A stretch of 64,000 bases of DNA from VRUE01 sp036271315. GTDB lineage: Bacteria > Actinomycetota > Thermoleophilia > Solirubrobacterales > 70-9. The stretch lies in assembly GCA_036271315.1 (NCBI GenBank), contig DATBAV010000018.1, forward strand, positions 62,001 through 126,000, written 5' to 3'. This document shows, piece by piece, positions 1 through 8,571 of this stretch. A model generated the notes under the pieces. That model had not been told where the DNA came from and did not search any database. It was given only the letters and a program-made list of their open reading frames with translations. Made by a program: the position numbers and the translations under genes. Position 1 is the first letter of the stretch. Every line of letters starts with the position of its first letter.

Positions 1-977
1 GAGCCGAGCAGTAGGCCGGCCAGGGCGGAGCCGAGGTTGCCGATTGCGATCGCCGACTGGGGCGGGACCAGGCACTCGAGGCCGGCGTGGAGCCGCAGCG
101 GGTCCCGCTTCGCCAGGCCGGCGAGGACGAGCCTCCCGCTCCAGCGCCGGATCAGCTGCAGCTTGCCCATTTCCCAGCGCGCCTGCTGGCTGGAGCTGGC
201 CCTCAGCGAGGTCGGCACCGCCTGGCTGACCTGTGCCTCGGGCACGAACTCGACCCGCTCGCCGGCAAGCACCAGGCGCATGTGGAATTCGCCGTCCTCG
301 ACCAGCCCGGTCGCGGTCCAGGGATTGCGTTCGAGCAGGTCCCTGGTGAAGGCCATGCCGGTCCCGACCAGGCCGCAGGAGAGGCCGAGCCGCTCCTTGC
401 CGAGGAAGCGCACGGTGTCGCCGACAGCGAAGGCGGCGAAGCGCAGGGCGGAGGCGCTCGAGTCCTCCGGGTTGCCGGCGACGTAGTCGACCTGCATCGC
501 TCGCGCCCCGGTCCGCAGCCGCGCGTCGATCGCCGCCAGCAGGTTGGCGGAGACGATGCAATCGGCGTCGACGAAGACGACCGCGTCGAACGGATCGTCG
601 AGCGCGAGCAGGCGCTCCAGGGCCCAGACCAGGGCGAACCCCTTGCCGCGCCGCTCGGGATCGGCGCGCTCCCAGACCTCGGCGCCCGCCGCCGCGGCGA
701 CGCCGGCGGTGCGGTCGCCGCAGTTGTCGGCGATGACGACGATCCGCCGCTCCTCGGCCGGGTAGGCGACGCCGGTCAGGGCCGCGAGCGTCGCCGCGAT
801 CCCGGCCTCCTCGTCGTGCGCCGGCACCAGCACCGCGAGGCGCAGGTTGCGGCCGGGCGCGGCGGCGGGCGGTGCCGTTCGCCGGCGGGCGCTGCGGGCC
901 GCCAACAGCAGCCCGAGCAGGTACAGGGTCGAGAGCGTCAGCGTGCCCTCCAGCGCCAGCAGGATGCGCCGGGCCAC
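1..977 (-). CDS. Family 2 glycosyltransferase, membrane type (3' end outside window)
   Basis: Probable processive or cellulose-synthase-like GT2 enzyme adding sugars from a nucleotide donor at the inner face of the membrane. The N-terminus has a hydrophobic segment, followed by LAVLVPAHDEE (the GT-A nucleotide-binding start), a VVFVDADC segment carrying the DxD-like metal site, a VEDGE acceptor-site motif and QQARW, matching the Q/RxxRW motif of this family. About 325 codons are visible and the C-terminus lies off the left edge. The chosen start is GTG at 977, one base past the stop of the upstream sulfotransferase, so the two are very likely co-transcribed. The sugar specificity cannot be read. 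The family call is secure and the exact start is moderately sure. Confidence 0.85.
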   Translation of the reverse strand, partial: MARRILLALEGTLTLSTLYLLGLLLAARSARRRTAPPAAAPGRNLRLAVLVPAHDEEAGIAATLAALTGVAYPAEERRIVVIADNCGDRTAGVAAAAGAEVWERADPERRGKGFALVWALERLLALDDPFDAVVFVDADCIVSANLLAAIDARLRTGARAMQVDYVAGNPEDSSASALRFAAFAVGDTVRFLGKERLGLSCGLVGTGMAFTRDLLERNPWTATGLVEDGEFHMRLVLAGERVEFVPEAQVSQAVPTSLRASSSQQARWEMGKLQLIRRWSGRLVLAGLAKRDPLRLHAGLECLVPPQSAIAIGNLGSALAGLLLG

Positions 978-978
978 C

Positions 979-1845
979 TCAGATGCTCCAGCTGGCGAAT
1001 TCCTTGCCGGTCAGGGTCCGCAGCCGCTCGACCTCGGGCCCGTAGAGCTGTTCCAACCTGGTGCGCAGGTCGCTCTCCAGGCTCGGTTCCGGCAGCGGGG
1101 GAAAGAGGTATTTCTCGGCGTTGCGGCGCAATCCGTGGCGGATGTGGGGCGGTATCCAGCGCCCCGCGGGCGCTACGGCCCGGCGCATGAAGCGGTTGTA
1201 GCCGGAGGGGTAGGTGCGCCGTTCGCTGCTCTTCAGCTTCTCGGTCTCGAAGTGTCGCGAGGTGAAGGTCTCGTCCACATCGAGGAAGCCGAACACCGTC
1301 CGCAGCACGGCATCGCGGTTGGTCAAGAAGTCGGCCTGGTCGAGGACGAGGATGCGCTCCTCGGGAAAGCAGCACAGGTAACCCTCCAGCTGCGAGGCGT
1401 AGAGGCTCATGCAGGTCTCGCCCAGTTCCGAGGGTTCCCGGTGGTCGTCCAGCACCTGCCGCAGCGAGCGCCGCTCGCCGCTGACCGAGACGCGGTGGCG
1501 GTAGTGGGAGACGGTGCGGGCCACCGGGTCGCGGACCAGGTAGACGATCTTCGCCTCCGGGATGAGGTCCTTGATTCGCTCCGGCGCCCCGGCGCGGATT
1601 GGGTCGTTGGCGTAGTTCGGCGAGGCCTCGCCGCGCACCGGCAGCGCCGGGTCGAAGAGCTCTTCGTAGGCCTCGAGGCTTTCGACCTGGCCGAGCTCGT
1701 AGCCCCGTCCGTTCGGCGGCCCGGCGAAGAAGTTGGTCTCCTTCACCGCCGACATCTGGATTTCCGGGTGCAGGTCCAGGTAGTAGTGGAGGCTGGTCGT
1801 GCCGGCCTTTGCCGCGCCGATGATGATGAAGGTAGGGAGGGCCAT
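979..1845 (-). CDS. Sulfotransferase (PAPS-dependent), glycan locus copy 1
   Basis: 288-residue sulfotransferase-domain protein that should transfer sulfate from PAPS to a carbohydrate or other acceptor. The N-terminus MALPTFIIIGAAKAGTTSL carries the 5'-phosphosulfate binding loop (KAGTTSL). A second motif, VRDPVARTVSHY, matches the 3'-phosphate binding region. The start ATG at 1845 is chosen because the conserved fold begins immediately; an in-frame extension upstream has no family match. It is very similar to the protein at 11636-12496 (same MALPTF start, same MSAVKE and RGEAS segments), so the two are paralogues. It is followed one base later by the GT2 gene. The upstream 160 bases are shared with a divergent methyltransferase. 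Confidence 0.9.
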   Translation of the reverse strand: MALPTFIIIGAAKAGTTSLHYYLDLHPEIQMSAVKETNFFAGPPNGRGYELGQVESLEAYEELFDPALPVRGEASPNYANDPIRAGAPERIKDLIPEAKIVYLVRDPVARTVSHYRHRVSVSGERRSLRQVLDDHREPSELGETCMSLYASQLEGYLCCFPEERILVLDQADFLTNRDAVLRTVFGFLDVDETFTSRHFETEKLKSSERRTYPSGYNRFMRRAVAPAGRWIPPHIRHGLRRNAEKYLFPPLPEPSLESDLRTRLEQLYGPEVERLRTLTGKEFASWSI

Positions 1846-2005
1846 TTCGCTCGCGTCCGCAACGTAGGTCGCGGCGACGAACTTTCGCCTCGGCTGTGAC
1901 TTTTTTGTGGTCTCCGGGCGGCGCGGAGAAACGCCGCAAGGAACCGGTCCCGAATTCCGTTGGGCGGCCAATCGCCGATCAACGAGGAGGAAGGGAAGGG
2001 ACCAG

Positions 2006-2794
2006 ATGAGCGACCTGGCAGCCGCAAGCGAGACGGCGACGAATTTCGACTTCGGCCGTTGGCAGCAGCAGCAACTGTGGGACAGGGCGGGCGGGTCGGT
2101 TGAGGCTGCCGAGCCCGAGGTCCTGCGCGCGGTCCAAGCGAGGCTCGACGGGCTCCTGGCCGGGGTCGGCGAGCCGGTGCGAATCCTCGATGCCGGTTGC
2201 GGCAAGCAACTGCAGGTCCCGATCGCCGCCAACCGCCACGTGGTCGGGATCGACATCAGCCCCGAGCAGGTCGCGAGGAACGCGGAGATCGACGAGGGGA
2301 TCGTCGGCAACGTGCAGAGTCACGGCTTCGAGCCGGAGAGCTTCGACGTCGTCGTCTGCTGGAACGTGCTCGAGCACCTCGAAGATCCACGGGCCGCGCT
2401 GCGCAACTTCGAGCGGGCGCTGAAGCCCGGCGGCGTCCTGCTGCTGGCGGGCCCGCACCCCCACAGCTTCAAAGGCACGGTGACCAAGGTGACGCCGTTC
2501 TGGGTCCACAAGCTCGCCTGGAAGCGCCTGCTGCCCGGCCAGCCCGCGCTGGAGCGCTTCCCGACCCACATGTCGGGCCTCGGTGCTCCGGACCAGCTGA
2601 CTCAGGCCCTCGGCAAGCTCGGCCTCAGGGTCGAGCTGCTGACGATGTACGAGGGCTGGGAGCAGCGGGCCTTCCGCTGCAAAGACGGGCTCGCCGGCAG
2701 TGCGTTTCGGACCGGAATTCGTGCCGTCGAGGCGGCCTCGCTGGGCAGCGTCTTGGCCGACGTCACGGACTTCGTTCTGGTTGCGTCGAAATAA
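2006..2794 (+). CDS. Class I SAM-dependent methyltransferase
   Basis: 262-residue Rossmann-fold methyltransferase of the UbiE/Methyltransf_11 type. Motif I reads RILDAGCGKQ, the acidic end of strand 2 is VVGIDIS, and motif IV lies in FDVVVCWNVLEHLEDP, with the typical LKPGG turn after it. Family knowledge says it methylates a small molecule or sugar using SAM; the substrate is unknown, and its glycan-locus position suggests sugar or lipid-linked sugar methylation (inference). The start ATG at 2006 follows purine-rich GGAGG and AGGGAAGGG stretches; a longer in-frame extension to 1907 would read through the promoter region. Its last 32 bases overlap the 3' end of the convergent flippase gene. 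Confidence 0.85.
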   Translation: MSDLAAASETATNFDFGRWQQQQLWDRAGGSVEAAEPEVLRAVQARLDGLLAGVGEPVRILDAGCGKQLQVPIAANRHVVGIDISPEQVARNAEIDEGIVGNVQSHGFEPESFDVVVCWNVLEHLEDPRAALRNFERALKPGGVLLLAGPHPHSFKGTVTKVTPFWVHKLAWKRLLPGQPALERFPTHMSGLGAPDQLTQALGKLGLRVELLTMYEGWEQRAFRCKDGLAGSAFRTGIRAVEAASLGSVLADVTDFVLVASK

Positions 2795-4364
2795 CGATTT
2801 GCGGTCGGCCGAGCCGGGCCCGTAGCCAGGCGACGAGCTCCCCCAGCCGCTGTCGGTCGCGCTGGTTGAGGCCGCCGCAGAGAATCAGGGCGGCCACGCA
2901 GGCGACCGAGCCGGCGAGCAGCGCCAACGGCAGCGCCAGGACCGGCGCGGTTGCGCGCTGGACCGCGTGCGCGGCGGCGAAGCCGGCGCCGTAGCTGACC
3001 AGCAGCGCCAGCCGCTCGCGGATCGGCCAGGTGGCCCGCAGGGGTCGCGCCAGGTGGTGGCGCAGCGCCAAGCCTGAGAGCACGATGACGACGAGGAAGC
3101 CGCCCAGCAGCGCCAGGGCGGGTCCGATCATGTGCATGGCGGGGGTGAGGACGACCAATAGCGCGATCGTCACGACCAAGCGGGCGAGCGCGACCAGGCT
3201 GGTCAGGCCGGGCCTGTCGACCGCCCAGAGCGCCTGCGTCTGGGTGACCGTGATCGAGGCCATCACCGGGAAGAGCATCAGCAGGACCAGGGCCGGGGCG
3301 GCGGCGTCGAAGCCGGGGCCGAAGATGTTGAGGACGAGGTGCGCGGCGCCGCCGATCGTCGCGGCGAACACCGTCATCACGATCACTTCGTAGCGGGTCG
3401 AGTCGATCAGGGCTCGGTCGAAGCCGTGGCGATCGCCCTCGACGTGGCGCCCGACCAGGGTTGGGTAGAGGACTTCGGTGATCCGCAGGCTGGCGGTCTG
3501 CAGGCTCTTGGGGACGATCAGGGCGCGGCTGTAGGCGCCGACGACGGCCACCGGGGCGACCATCCCGATCGCCCAGATGCCGCCCTGCTGGCTGATTCCC
3601 GAGGCCATCTGCCCCGGGGTCGCCTTGAGGCCGAAGCGCAGCAGCTCGGGCAGGGCGCGGAGGCCGATCCGGTATTCCGCCAGGCTGAGGCGCGGGCGGG
3701 CGAAGGCCCGGGCGGCGATCGCCCGGTGCAGGAGGGCGGGCAGCGAGCCGGCCATGGTCGCGATCACCAGCGCCCAGACGGACTTCCAGTGCAGGCCGAG
3801 GCCGAGCACGGTGGCGAGGACGATGAAGCTGACCGATTCGTTGAGCCGCACCCAGAACAGCTTGCGGCCAGCGACGAAGGCCGAGAGGATCGAGTCGAGG
3901 TTCCAGCCCGTGTTGAGGATGACCGTGTAGCCGGCGATCGAGACCAGGGCGGGTGCCAGCAGCTGGGGCGCGTTGAGCGGCCCGGGAAAGACGAAGCAGC
4001 AGGCGACGCCAACCAGGATCGCCACCGCCACAGTCAGCCCGGCGGAGAAGGTGAAGACCGCGGCGAAGAGCTGGCTGACCCGCGGCTCGCGCGGCTTCAG
4101 GCCGGTGATCTCCTTGATTAGCGCCTGCTGCTCCTTGATCGTCGAGAGCATCCACATCACCGCGACCGGCGCCCAGACCAGCGCGTATTCCCCGATTACG
4201 TCGACCCCGAAGAGCCGAGCGGTGATGATCGTCGAGACGAAGCCGAGCCCGACGCTGGCGCCGAAGCTGAGCGTGCCGAAGAAGAAGCCGGCCCGGTAGC
4301 TGCCGCGCTCGCCGCTGGCCTTGGGGCCGCTTCGGAGCCGGGCGAGGGATGGACGCCAGATCAC
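2763..4364 (-). CDS. Wzx-like polysaccharide flippase (MATE/MVF fold membrane protein)
   Basis: 533-residue integral membrane protein with about 12-14 hydrophobic segments spread along its length, typical of lipid-linked oligosaccharide flippases (Polysacc_synt family). The opening segment, FFFGTLSFGASVGLGFVSTI then TARLFG, resembles the first transmembrane helix of Wzx proteins. It would move undecaprenyl-linked repeat units across the membrane for the Wzy/Wzz-type proteins at 7111-9461. The start is a GTG at 4364 with no evident ribosome site, so the precise start is uncertain. It overlaps the convergent methyltransferase by 32 bases at the 3' end. The substrate glycan is unknown. Confidence 0.85.
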   Translation of the reverse strand: MIWRPSLARLRSGPKASGERGSYRAGFFFGTLSFGASVGLGFVSTIITARLFGVDVIGEYALVWAPVAVMWMLSTIKEQQALIKEITGLKPREPRVSQLFAAVFTFSAGLTVAVAILVGVACCFVFPGPLNAPQLLAPALVSIAGYTVILNTGWNLDSILSAFVAGRKLFWVRLNESVSFIVLATVLGLGLHWKSVWALVIATMAGSLPALLHRAIAARAFARPRLSLAEYRIGLRALPELLRFGLKATPGQMASGISQQGGIWAIGMVAPVAVVGAYSRALIVPKSLQTASLRITEVLYPTLVGRHVEGDRHGFDRALIDSTRYEVIVMTVFAATIGGAAHLVLNIFGPGFDAAAPALVLLMLFPVMASITVTQTQALWAVDRPGLTSLVALARLVVTIALLVVLTPAMHMIGPALALLGGFLVVIVLSGLALRHHLARPLRATWPIRERLALLVSYGAGFAAAHAVQRATAPVLALPLALLAGSVACVAALILCGGLNQRDRQRLGELVAWLRARLGRPQIVISTQPERSP

Positions 4365-4453
4365 GCGTCGCGAACGCGATGGAAGGGCTCAGACTTGCGC
4401 AGGGATCTTAGGCTGAGCCGAAACCCAGTCGAACCCGGAGACATTGAGGGCGT

Positions 4454-4469
4454 CGTGGCTTAGACCACG
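4454..4469. promoter_or_regulatory. Short inverted repeat upstream of hicA
   Basis: CGTGG and CCACG arms separated by six bases lie 19 bases ahead of the hicA ATG. A second, wider inverted repeat (GGCTCAG at 4386-4392 and CTGAGCC at 4413-4419) lies further upstream. Either could be an operator or RNA hairpin controlling the toxin-antitoxin pair. No binding protein is evident because the HicB here lacks an obvious DNA-binding domain. Confidence 0.3.
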
Positions 4470-4488
4470 CGTGAGTCGATTCCCGACG

Positions 4489-4704
4489 ATGAAGGCCAGA
4501 CGCCTGCTCGCTGTGCTCGAACGTGAGCCGCTGAATTACCGGGCTTCGCGCCAGTCCGGCTCACATCGGCGAATGAAAGCCCCCGGTCGGCCCTCGCTGA
4601 CCTTTGCGTTCCACGACAAGGCGACAATTCCCTCCGCCCAGGTCCGCAAGGTTCTCGTCAAGCATGTGGGACTTGCCGAAGACGAGGCCCGAAAGCTACT
4701 CTGA
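4489..4704 (+). CDS. hicA: HicA-type mRNA interferase toxin
   Basis: 71-residue HicA/YcfA family protein. Family members cleave mRNA and are neutralised by HicB. The double-stranded-RNA-binding-like fold is visible as MKARRLLAVLER at the start, the catalytic-histidine block RQSGSHRRMK, and the closing IPSAQVRKVLVKHVGL helix. ATG at 4489 is chosen because HicA proteins normally begin with M-K-x-R; GTG at 4471 and TTG at 4444 are in-frame alternatives. The hicB gene follows 12 bases downstream in the usual toxin-first order. The pair sits between glycan genes on the opposite strand and may be a stabilising insertion (inference). Confidence 0.85.
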   Translation: MKARRLLAVLEREPLNYRASRQSGSHRRMKAPGRPSLTFAFHDKATIPSAQVRKVLVKHVGLAEDEARKLL

Positions 4705-4716
4705 CCTGGAGGATCG

Positions 4717-4914
4717 ATGGAGACCGTACGCGTCATCTACCACCACGAAGCCGACGGCTGGTGGGCCGAGTCCCCCGACGTAGAGGGTTGGACCGCTGCT
4801 GGAGAGACCTACGCCGAGATCGTCAAGCTCGCGGAAGAGGGCATTCCATTCGCGCTGGAAAGATCGGTTGAGATGGAGCACTATGTTCCAGCTGGCGAGC
4901 GCGTTCCGGTCTGA
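4717..4914 (+). CDS. hicB: HicB-type antitoxin
   Basis: 65-residue HicB-fold antitoxin, recognised by VIYHHEADGWWAESPDVEGW followed by AAGETYAE, the classic partial RNase-H-like HicB core. It binds and inhibits HicA. A clear GGAGG ribosome site precedes ATG 4717. Many HicB proteins carry a C-terminal ribbon-helix-helix or HTH domain for autoregulation; this one ends soon after the core, so it seems to lack one. Its last 34 bases overlap the 3' end of the convergent nucleotidyltransferase-like gene. Confidence 0.85.
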   Translation: METVRVIYHHEADGWWAESPDVEGWTAAGETYAEIVKLAEEGIPFALERSVEMEHYVPAGERVPV

Positions 4915-6092
4915 TCCTTGCGCTTCGGATCCCTCGGCGAGCGCCGCTGCGGGCGCAAGAGGAGTTGTGTCAGCGCCGAGCCAAAGCGGGCCAACACGCT
5001 GAGTCCGTAGGCGAGGGGGGAGGCGACCGGTGCGTCGCCGTCCTTTTCCGCCCGTTCGCGGATCACCTCACGTGGGGGGACGACCTGGCGGCGGACGAAC
5101 GCGGCCAGGCCGCCCGGTGGGGTTAGGAGGCCGTCGATCAGGCCGATCTCGGCGAAGAGCTGCTCCCTGCTGCGGAAGACTGGTTCCCTGCGGGCGAGTT
5201 GGACGGCGATTCGCTGGCGCGACCCGAGCTCTCGCCGGCTCAGCGACCGGGGCAGGCCGACGGTTGAATTCGCTCTCGCCAACGCCGCCGTCAGGGCCGG
5301 GGCGAGCTCGGGGTAGGCGATGCTCGTCTCTTCGAGCGCGCCGTCACCAATCTCCGGGCCGAAGCGGTCCCACCAGGCGCCGAGGTCGCTTGCTTGCCTC
5401 AGCCCAGTGAAGCCGTCGCGCGCGTAGTAGAGGAGCAGCGCGGCCAGCTCGTCCTCCGCGTTCGGGCGCCAACCGTTGGGACTCTCGGGGCTCGGAGGCA
5501 GAAGCCGCTCATGGGCGAAGCGGCGCTCGTACCAGTGGATCCGCCAGTGCAACTCCAGCGGCGGCAGTTCGCCGCCCTTGTGCGTGAGCGAGAAGTGGAG
5601 GAGGGGGAGGCCGTCGGCCATCGGGCGGTCGATCGGCCCCTCGTATCCCAGCTCCCGCGCCACCTCGACGGCGCGGTGGAGGTCCTCCGCCGGGACCAGC
5701 AAGTCGACGTCGCTGGAGGGGCGCCGTCCCGGCTCGCCGTAGATCGCCTCGCCCAGCAGCGGGCCCTTCAGTGCCGCCGAGCGGATGCCGGCACCGCCGA
5801 GCGCGTCCATCGCCAGGCCTCCGGCCAGCTGCAGCAGTACCTCCTGGTGGCGGCCGCGCTCGAGCGCGGCGGCGAGCGACGCCTGGAACTCGTCGCTCGC
5901 CCGCTCTCCGCCGGTCGCGAGGATGCGCGGGCCGAGCATCGTCAGCACCCGGCCGGAGAGGAGCAGCTGGGTCAGCGCCGACCAGTCGACCGTCTCCGCC
6001 AGCCGGTCGAAGCACTCGGCGTCGGCCTCTCGCCTCGCCCGCGTGCCGGCGCTGAGCCGCGCCAGCTCGCGCTCGGCGGCGAGGCCGCTCAT
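4881..6092 (-). CDS. NTP_transf_5 family nucleotidyltransferase-like protein
   Basis: 403-residue protein of the uncharacterised nucleotidyltransferase family often found in capsule, exopolysaccharide and exosortase loci. The diagnostic segment is AALKGPLLGEAIYGEPGRRP followed by SSDVDLLV, where the DVD pair fits the metal-binding DxD of the polymerase-beta fold. The biochemical role in glycan loci is not established. Its ATG overlaps the stop of the upstream secreted-protein gene (ATGA, 6089-6092), indicating translational coupling and a place at the end of the minus-strand glycan operon. It overlaps the hicB 3' end by 34 bases. Confidence 0.8.
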   Translation of the reverse strand: MSGLAAERELARLSAGTRARREADAECFDRLAETVDWSALTQLLLSGRVLTMLGPRILATGGERASDEFQASLAAALERGRHQEVLLQLAGGLAMDALGGAGIRSAALKGPLLGEAIYGEPGRRPSSDVDLLVPAEDLHRAVEVARELGYEGPIDRPMADGLPLLHFSLTHKGGELPPLELHWRIHWYERRFAHERLLPPSPESPNGWRPNAEDELAALLLYYARDGFTGLRQASDLGAWWDRFGPEIGDGALEETSIAYPELAPALTAALARANSTVGLPRSLSRRELGSRQRIAVQLARREPVFRSREQLFAEIGLIDGLLTPPGGLAAFVRRQVVPPREVIRERAEKDGDAPVASPLAYGLSVLARFGSALTQLLLRPQRRSPRDPKRKDQTGTRSPAGT

Positions 6093-7114
6093 CCGTGCAG
6101 CCTCATCTTCAGCAGCCGCAGCCGGTGCCAGGGGAAGTGGGCGAGCAGTTCGATCGGCGAGTGGCCCCGGTAGTAGCCGCTCGGCCCGCCGTAGGGGTCG
6201 GTCCCGGTGGGGGTGGGGTCCTGGGCGTAGAAGGTCACGTCGGCGGCCCGGTCGCGGACGAAGATTCCGTAGCGCTGCGCGGCTTCGGCGACGATCCGGG
6301 TCAACCAGGGGAGGTGCAGGGAGGCCAGGTCGAGGCGCGGGTCAAGCAGCAGGTGGGCGCCCTCGGGCAGCGCCAGCGGGTCGGGGGAGTTGCCGTCGCT
6401 GCGGCGAGCGGGCGAGGCGTAGGCGCCGGCGCGCACGTCGGGCAGCGAGATCGCCAGGGCGTGGTTGATTTCTCCGTCTTCGAGGTCTTCGAGCGTGATC
6501 AGCCCGCCGGCGATCGAGAGCGAGGAGGCCGAGGCTCCCCACCAGGGCTGCGATCCCGGCCAGACGTGGCGGTTGTAGACGCCCGGATCGGCGGAGACGT
6601 TCCGCATCGCGCCGCCCCAGCTTGCCCGCCAGCCACCGCCTTCGCGCCTCAGCTGGAAGAACTCCCAGAGGCGGTCGGAGTGGGGTTGCCAGACGACCAG
6701 GTGCCCGTCCGATCCCGCGGCGGGCCGGGCGCCGGCCGGCAGGGGCACCGCGTGCCAGGCGGCGCGCAGGGCCCGCTCGCCAGGGTGCCCGACGAGCTCG
6801 ACCGGGACGGTCGGCTGGTCGGCCGGCACCCGGTAGATCGGCACGCCGTAGGGGCTGGTGGTGATGAAGGGCCCGTTCCCGGCGGCCACCTCGCCGGCTG
6901 CCTCCGTGGCCAGGGCGCTGACAAAATTCGCGGAGTTTGGATCGACCGCGGCGTCGGCGGGCACCGGCTCGTTCCAGAAGCTGTGCGGGGAGAAGAAGCG
7001 AAAGTGGGGTGTCCCGGTGGCCGCGTCCTCGGTTGCCGCCGAGGTGGCGCTTCCGCAGCCCAGGATCGCCGCGCAGAGAAGCAGCAGCGGCCCGGTGCGG
7101 AGCAGGGTGCTCAC
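6089..7114 (-). CDS. Exported lipoprotein of unknown family, paralogue A
   Basis: 341-residue predicted lipoprotein. The N-terminus has a hydrophobic signal peptide ending in the lipobox ILGC (AAILGCGS), so it should be acylated at the outer face of the membrane. The rest is a Trp-rich soluble domain with a conserved core: SLSIAGGLITLEDL, GEINHALAI, a RYGIFVRD segment and VTFY.QDP near the end. The same core recurs in the protein at 9555-10601, so these are paralogues. I recall similar GGLI...INHAL proteins in other bacteria, but no function. The start is GTG at 7114, which overlaps the stop of the O-antigen-ligase-like gene as GTGA; a longer frame to 7270 is rejected because the signal peptide fits here. 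The fold could be a carbohydrate-active domain (inference). Confidence 0.75.
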   Translation of the reverse strand: MSTLLRTGPLLLLCAAILGCGSATSAATEDAATGTPHFRFFSPHSFWNEPVPADAAVDPNSANFVSALATEAAGEVAAGNGPFITTSPYGVPIYRVPADQPTVPVELVGHPGERALRAAWHAVPLPAGARPAAGSDGHLVVWQPHSDRLWEFFQLRREGGGWRASWGGAMRNVSADPGVYNRHVWPGSQPWWGASASSLSIAGGLITLEDLEDGEINHALAISLPDVRAGAYASPARRSDGNSPDPLALPEGAHLLLDPRLDLASLHLPWLTRIVAEAAQRYGIFVRDRAADVTFYAQDPTPTGTDPYGGPSGYYRGHSPIELLAHFPWHRLRLLKMRLHG

Positions 7115-8571
7115 GCGCCCGCGGGCAGCGCGTTCCCGGCTCGTCTCGCCCCGGCCAGCGCCACGCCCGCCCAGGTCAGCACGATGACGAAGGCAAACGG
7201 CGGTTCGTGCGGGTTGACGGCGATCACGGCAAGGACGAAGACGGCGACGGCGATCAGGCCGAGCTTCCACGGTCGCAGCGCCGTCGGCCCACGGGTGAAG
7301 ATGCCCTCGCCGATCGCCCAGAGGAACGAGGCCAGCCAGAGCGTGGCGCCGATCAGGCCGAGTTCGACCGCGTAGGAGAGGTAGGCGCTGTGCAGCGGCT
7401 GCGGCGTCTGCGGTTCGCCGATCGCGATCCCCGGCACGTAGCCGGTCTGCGGGTAGGTGAAGGACTGGCGGAAGTAGTCGCGGCTCTCCGCCGGATAGCG
7501 GTTCCAGCCGAAGCCGAGCAGGGGCTTTGTCTCCAGCATTCGCGTCCCCGCCGCGATCTGGTTTTCGCGATCCCAGATGCTGCGTTCGTCACCGGCGCGT
7601 TCGGAGGCGCTGTTGGAGAGGGTCGACGAGAGCGCCAGGGTGCCGCCGAGGGCGATCGCGGCGATCAGGAAGCCGGGCACGAGCCAGCGGCGGCCCGCCC
7701 GGGTCGCCATCGCCACCGCCACGGTGGCGAGGATCGCCGCCAGCCAGACGCCGCGCTCGAGGGTGAGGAAGCAGCCGGCGATCGAGGCCAGGCCGGCAGC
7801 CGCCGCCAGCCAGCGCTTGCGCTGGCCGTGCCAGAGGTTGAAGGCGATCGCCGCGGCGACCGCGCAAACGTAGGTCGCGCACCCCTCGGCGACGGCGGCG
7901 CGGAAGGGCCCGCCGGCGCGCAGGACGCCCGGGGTCGAGGCGTCGCCTTCGACGATGTAGTGCGGGAAGACCAGGCTGTGCGGCCCGAGGATCTCGAAGA
8001 TCGCGGTGACCCCGAGGTAGGCCCCGAGGCCAAGCAGCGTTATCAGCAGCATTTCCCGCTCGCGGGCGCCGGCGAAGACGGCGGGAGCGACGAGGAAGAG
8101 CAGGAACGGCATCACGCCGAGCGTGTCCCAGAGCGCCAGGAATCCCTTTTCGGTGGTCAGCGTGTGCGCTGCCGCCGCGGAGCCAACGGCGTAGATGATC
8201 GTCAGCGCCATCAGCAGGTGGACGTTGCGCAGCTGCAGGCGCGGCATATGGACGGTCCCGGGGGCGCGGAACAGGCATTGGCAGATCACCAAAACGGCGA
8301 GCAGCCGGTTGAGGGGAATGTTGCCCAGGCCGATCTCCGACCACGCTCCCGAGAAGACCGAGAGGGCGACTGCGCCGCACATCGTCACCGCCGGGTGGAG
8401 CTCCCAGAGGTAGCGGATCGCGAGCACCGCGGCGACGATCAGGACGGGCATGATCAGCGCCCAGCGCCCTTCGAGTTTTTCCGGGAAGAGCTTCCAGGTG
8501 AGCAGTAGGGCGACGAAGCCGAGCAGCGGCCAGGCGTACTGCGGCGGGCGCCAGACCGCGTGCGTCTCCAT
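7111..8571 (-). CDS. O-antigen ligase / Wzy-like polymerase family membrane protein
   Basis: 486-residue protein with about 12 transmembrane segments and a long extracytoplasmic loop between the late helices, carrying LLGFGWNRYP and the LHSAYLSYAVELG segment, which corresponds to the PHN/H-containing motif of WaaL/Wzy-type proteins. It probably polymerises or ligates lipid-linked repeat units at the outer face of the membrane. ATG 8571 shares one base with the stop of the wzz-like gene (TGATG), and its own stop overlaps the next gene (GTGA), so three genes here are translationally chained. Polymerase versus ligase cannot be told from sequence. Confidence 0.85.
   Translation of the reverse strand: METHAVWRPPQYAWPLLGFVALLLTWKLFPEKLEGRWALIMPVLIVAAVLAIRYLWELHPAVTMCGAVALSVFSGAWSEIGLGNIPLNRLLAVLVICQCLFRAPGTVHMPRLQLRNVHLLMALTIIYAVGSAAAAHTLTTEKGFLALWDTLGVMPFLLFLVAPAVFAGAREREMLLITLLGLGAYLGVTAIFEILGPHSLVFPHYIVEGDASTPGVLRAGGPFRAAVAEGCATYVCAVAAAIAFNLWHGQRKRWLAAAAGLASIAGCFLTLERGVWLAAILATVAVAMATRAGRRWLVPGFLIAAIALGGTLALSSTLSNSASERAGDERSIWDRENQIAAGTRMLETKPLLGFGWNRYPAESRDYFRQSFTYPQTGYVPGIAIGEPQTPQPLHSAYLSYAVELGLIGATLWLASFLWAIGEGIFTRGPTALRPWKLGLIAVAVFVLAVIAVNPHEPPFAFVIVLTWAGVALAGARRAGNALPAGA

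Noticed and set aside
2602..4155. 517-residue open frame antisense-phase within the flippase gene
   Set aside because: Arg/Pro/Gly-rich composition typical of a shadow frame in GC-rich DNA; the flippase frame has coherent transmembrane helices.
6095..7375. 426-residue plus-strand frame opposite the lipoprotein and ligase genes
   Set aside because: No family motif and low-complexity composition; the minus strand holds recognisable proteins with coupled starts.
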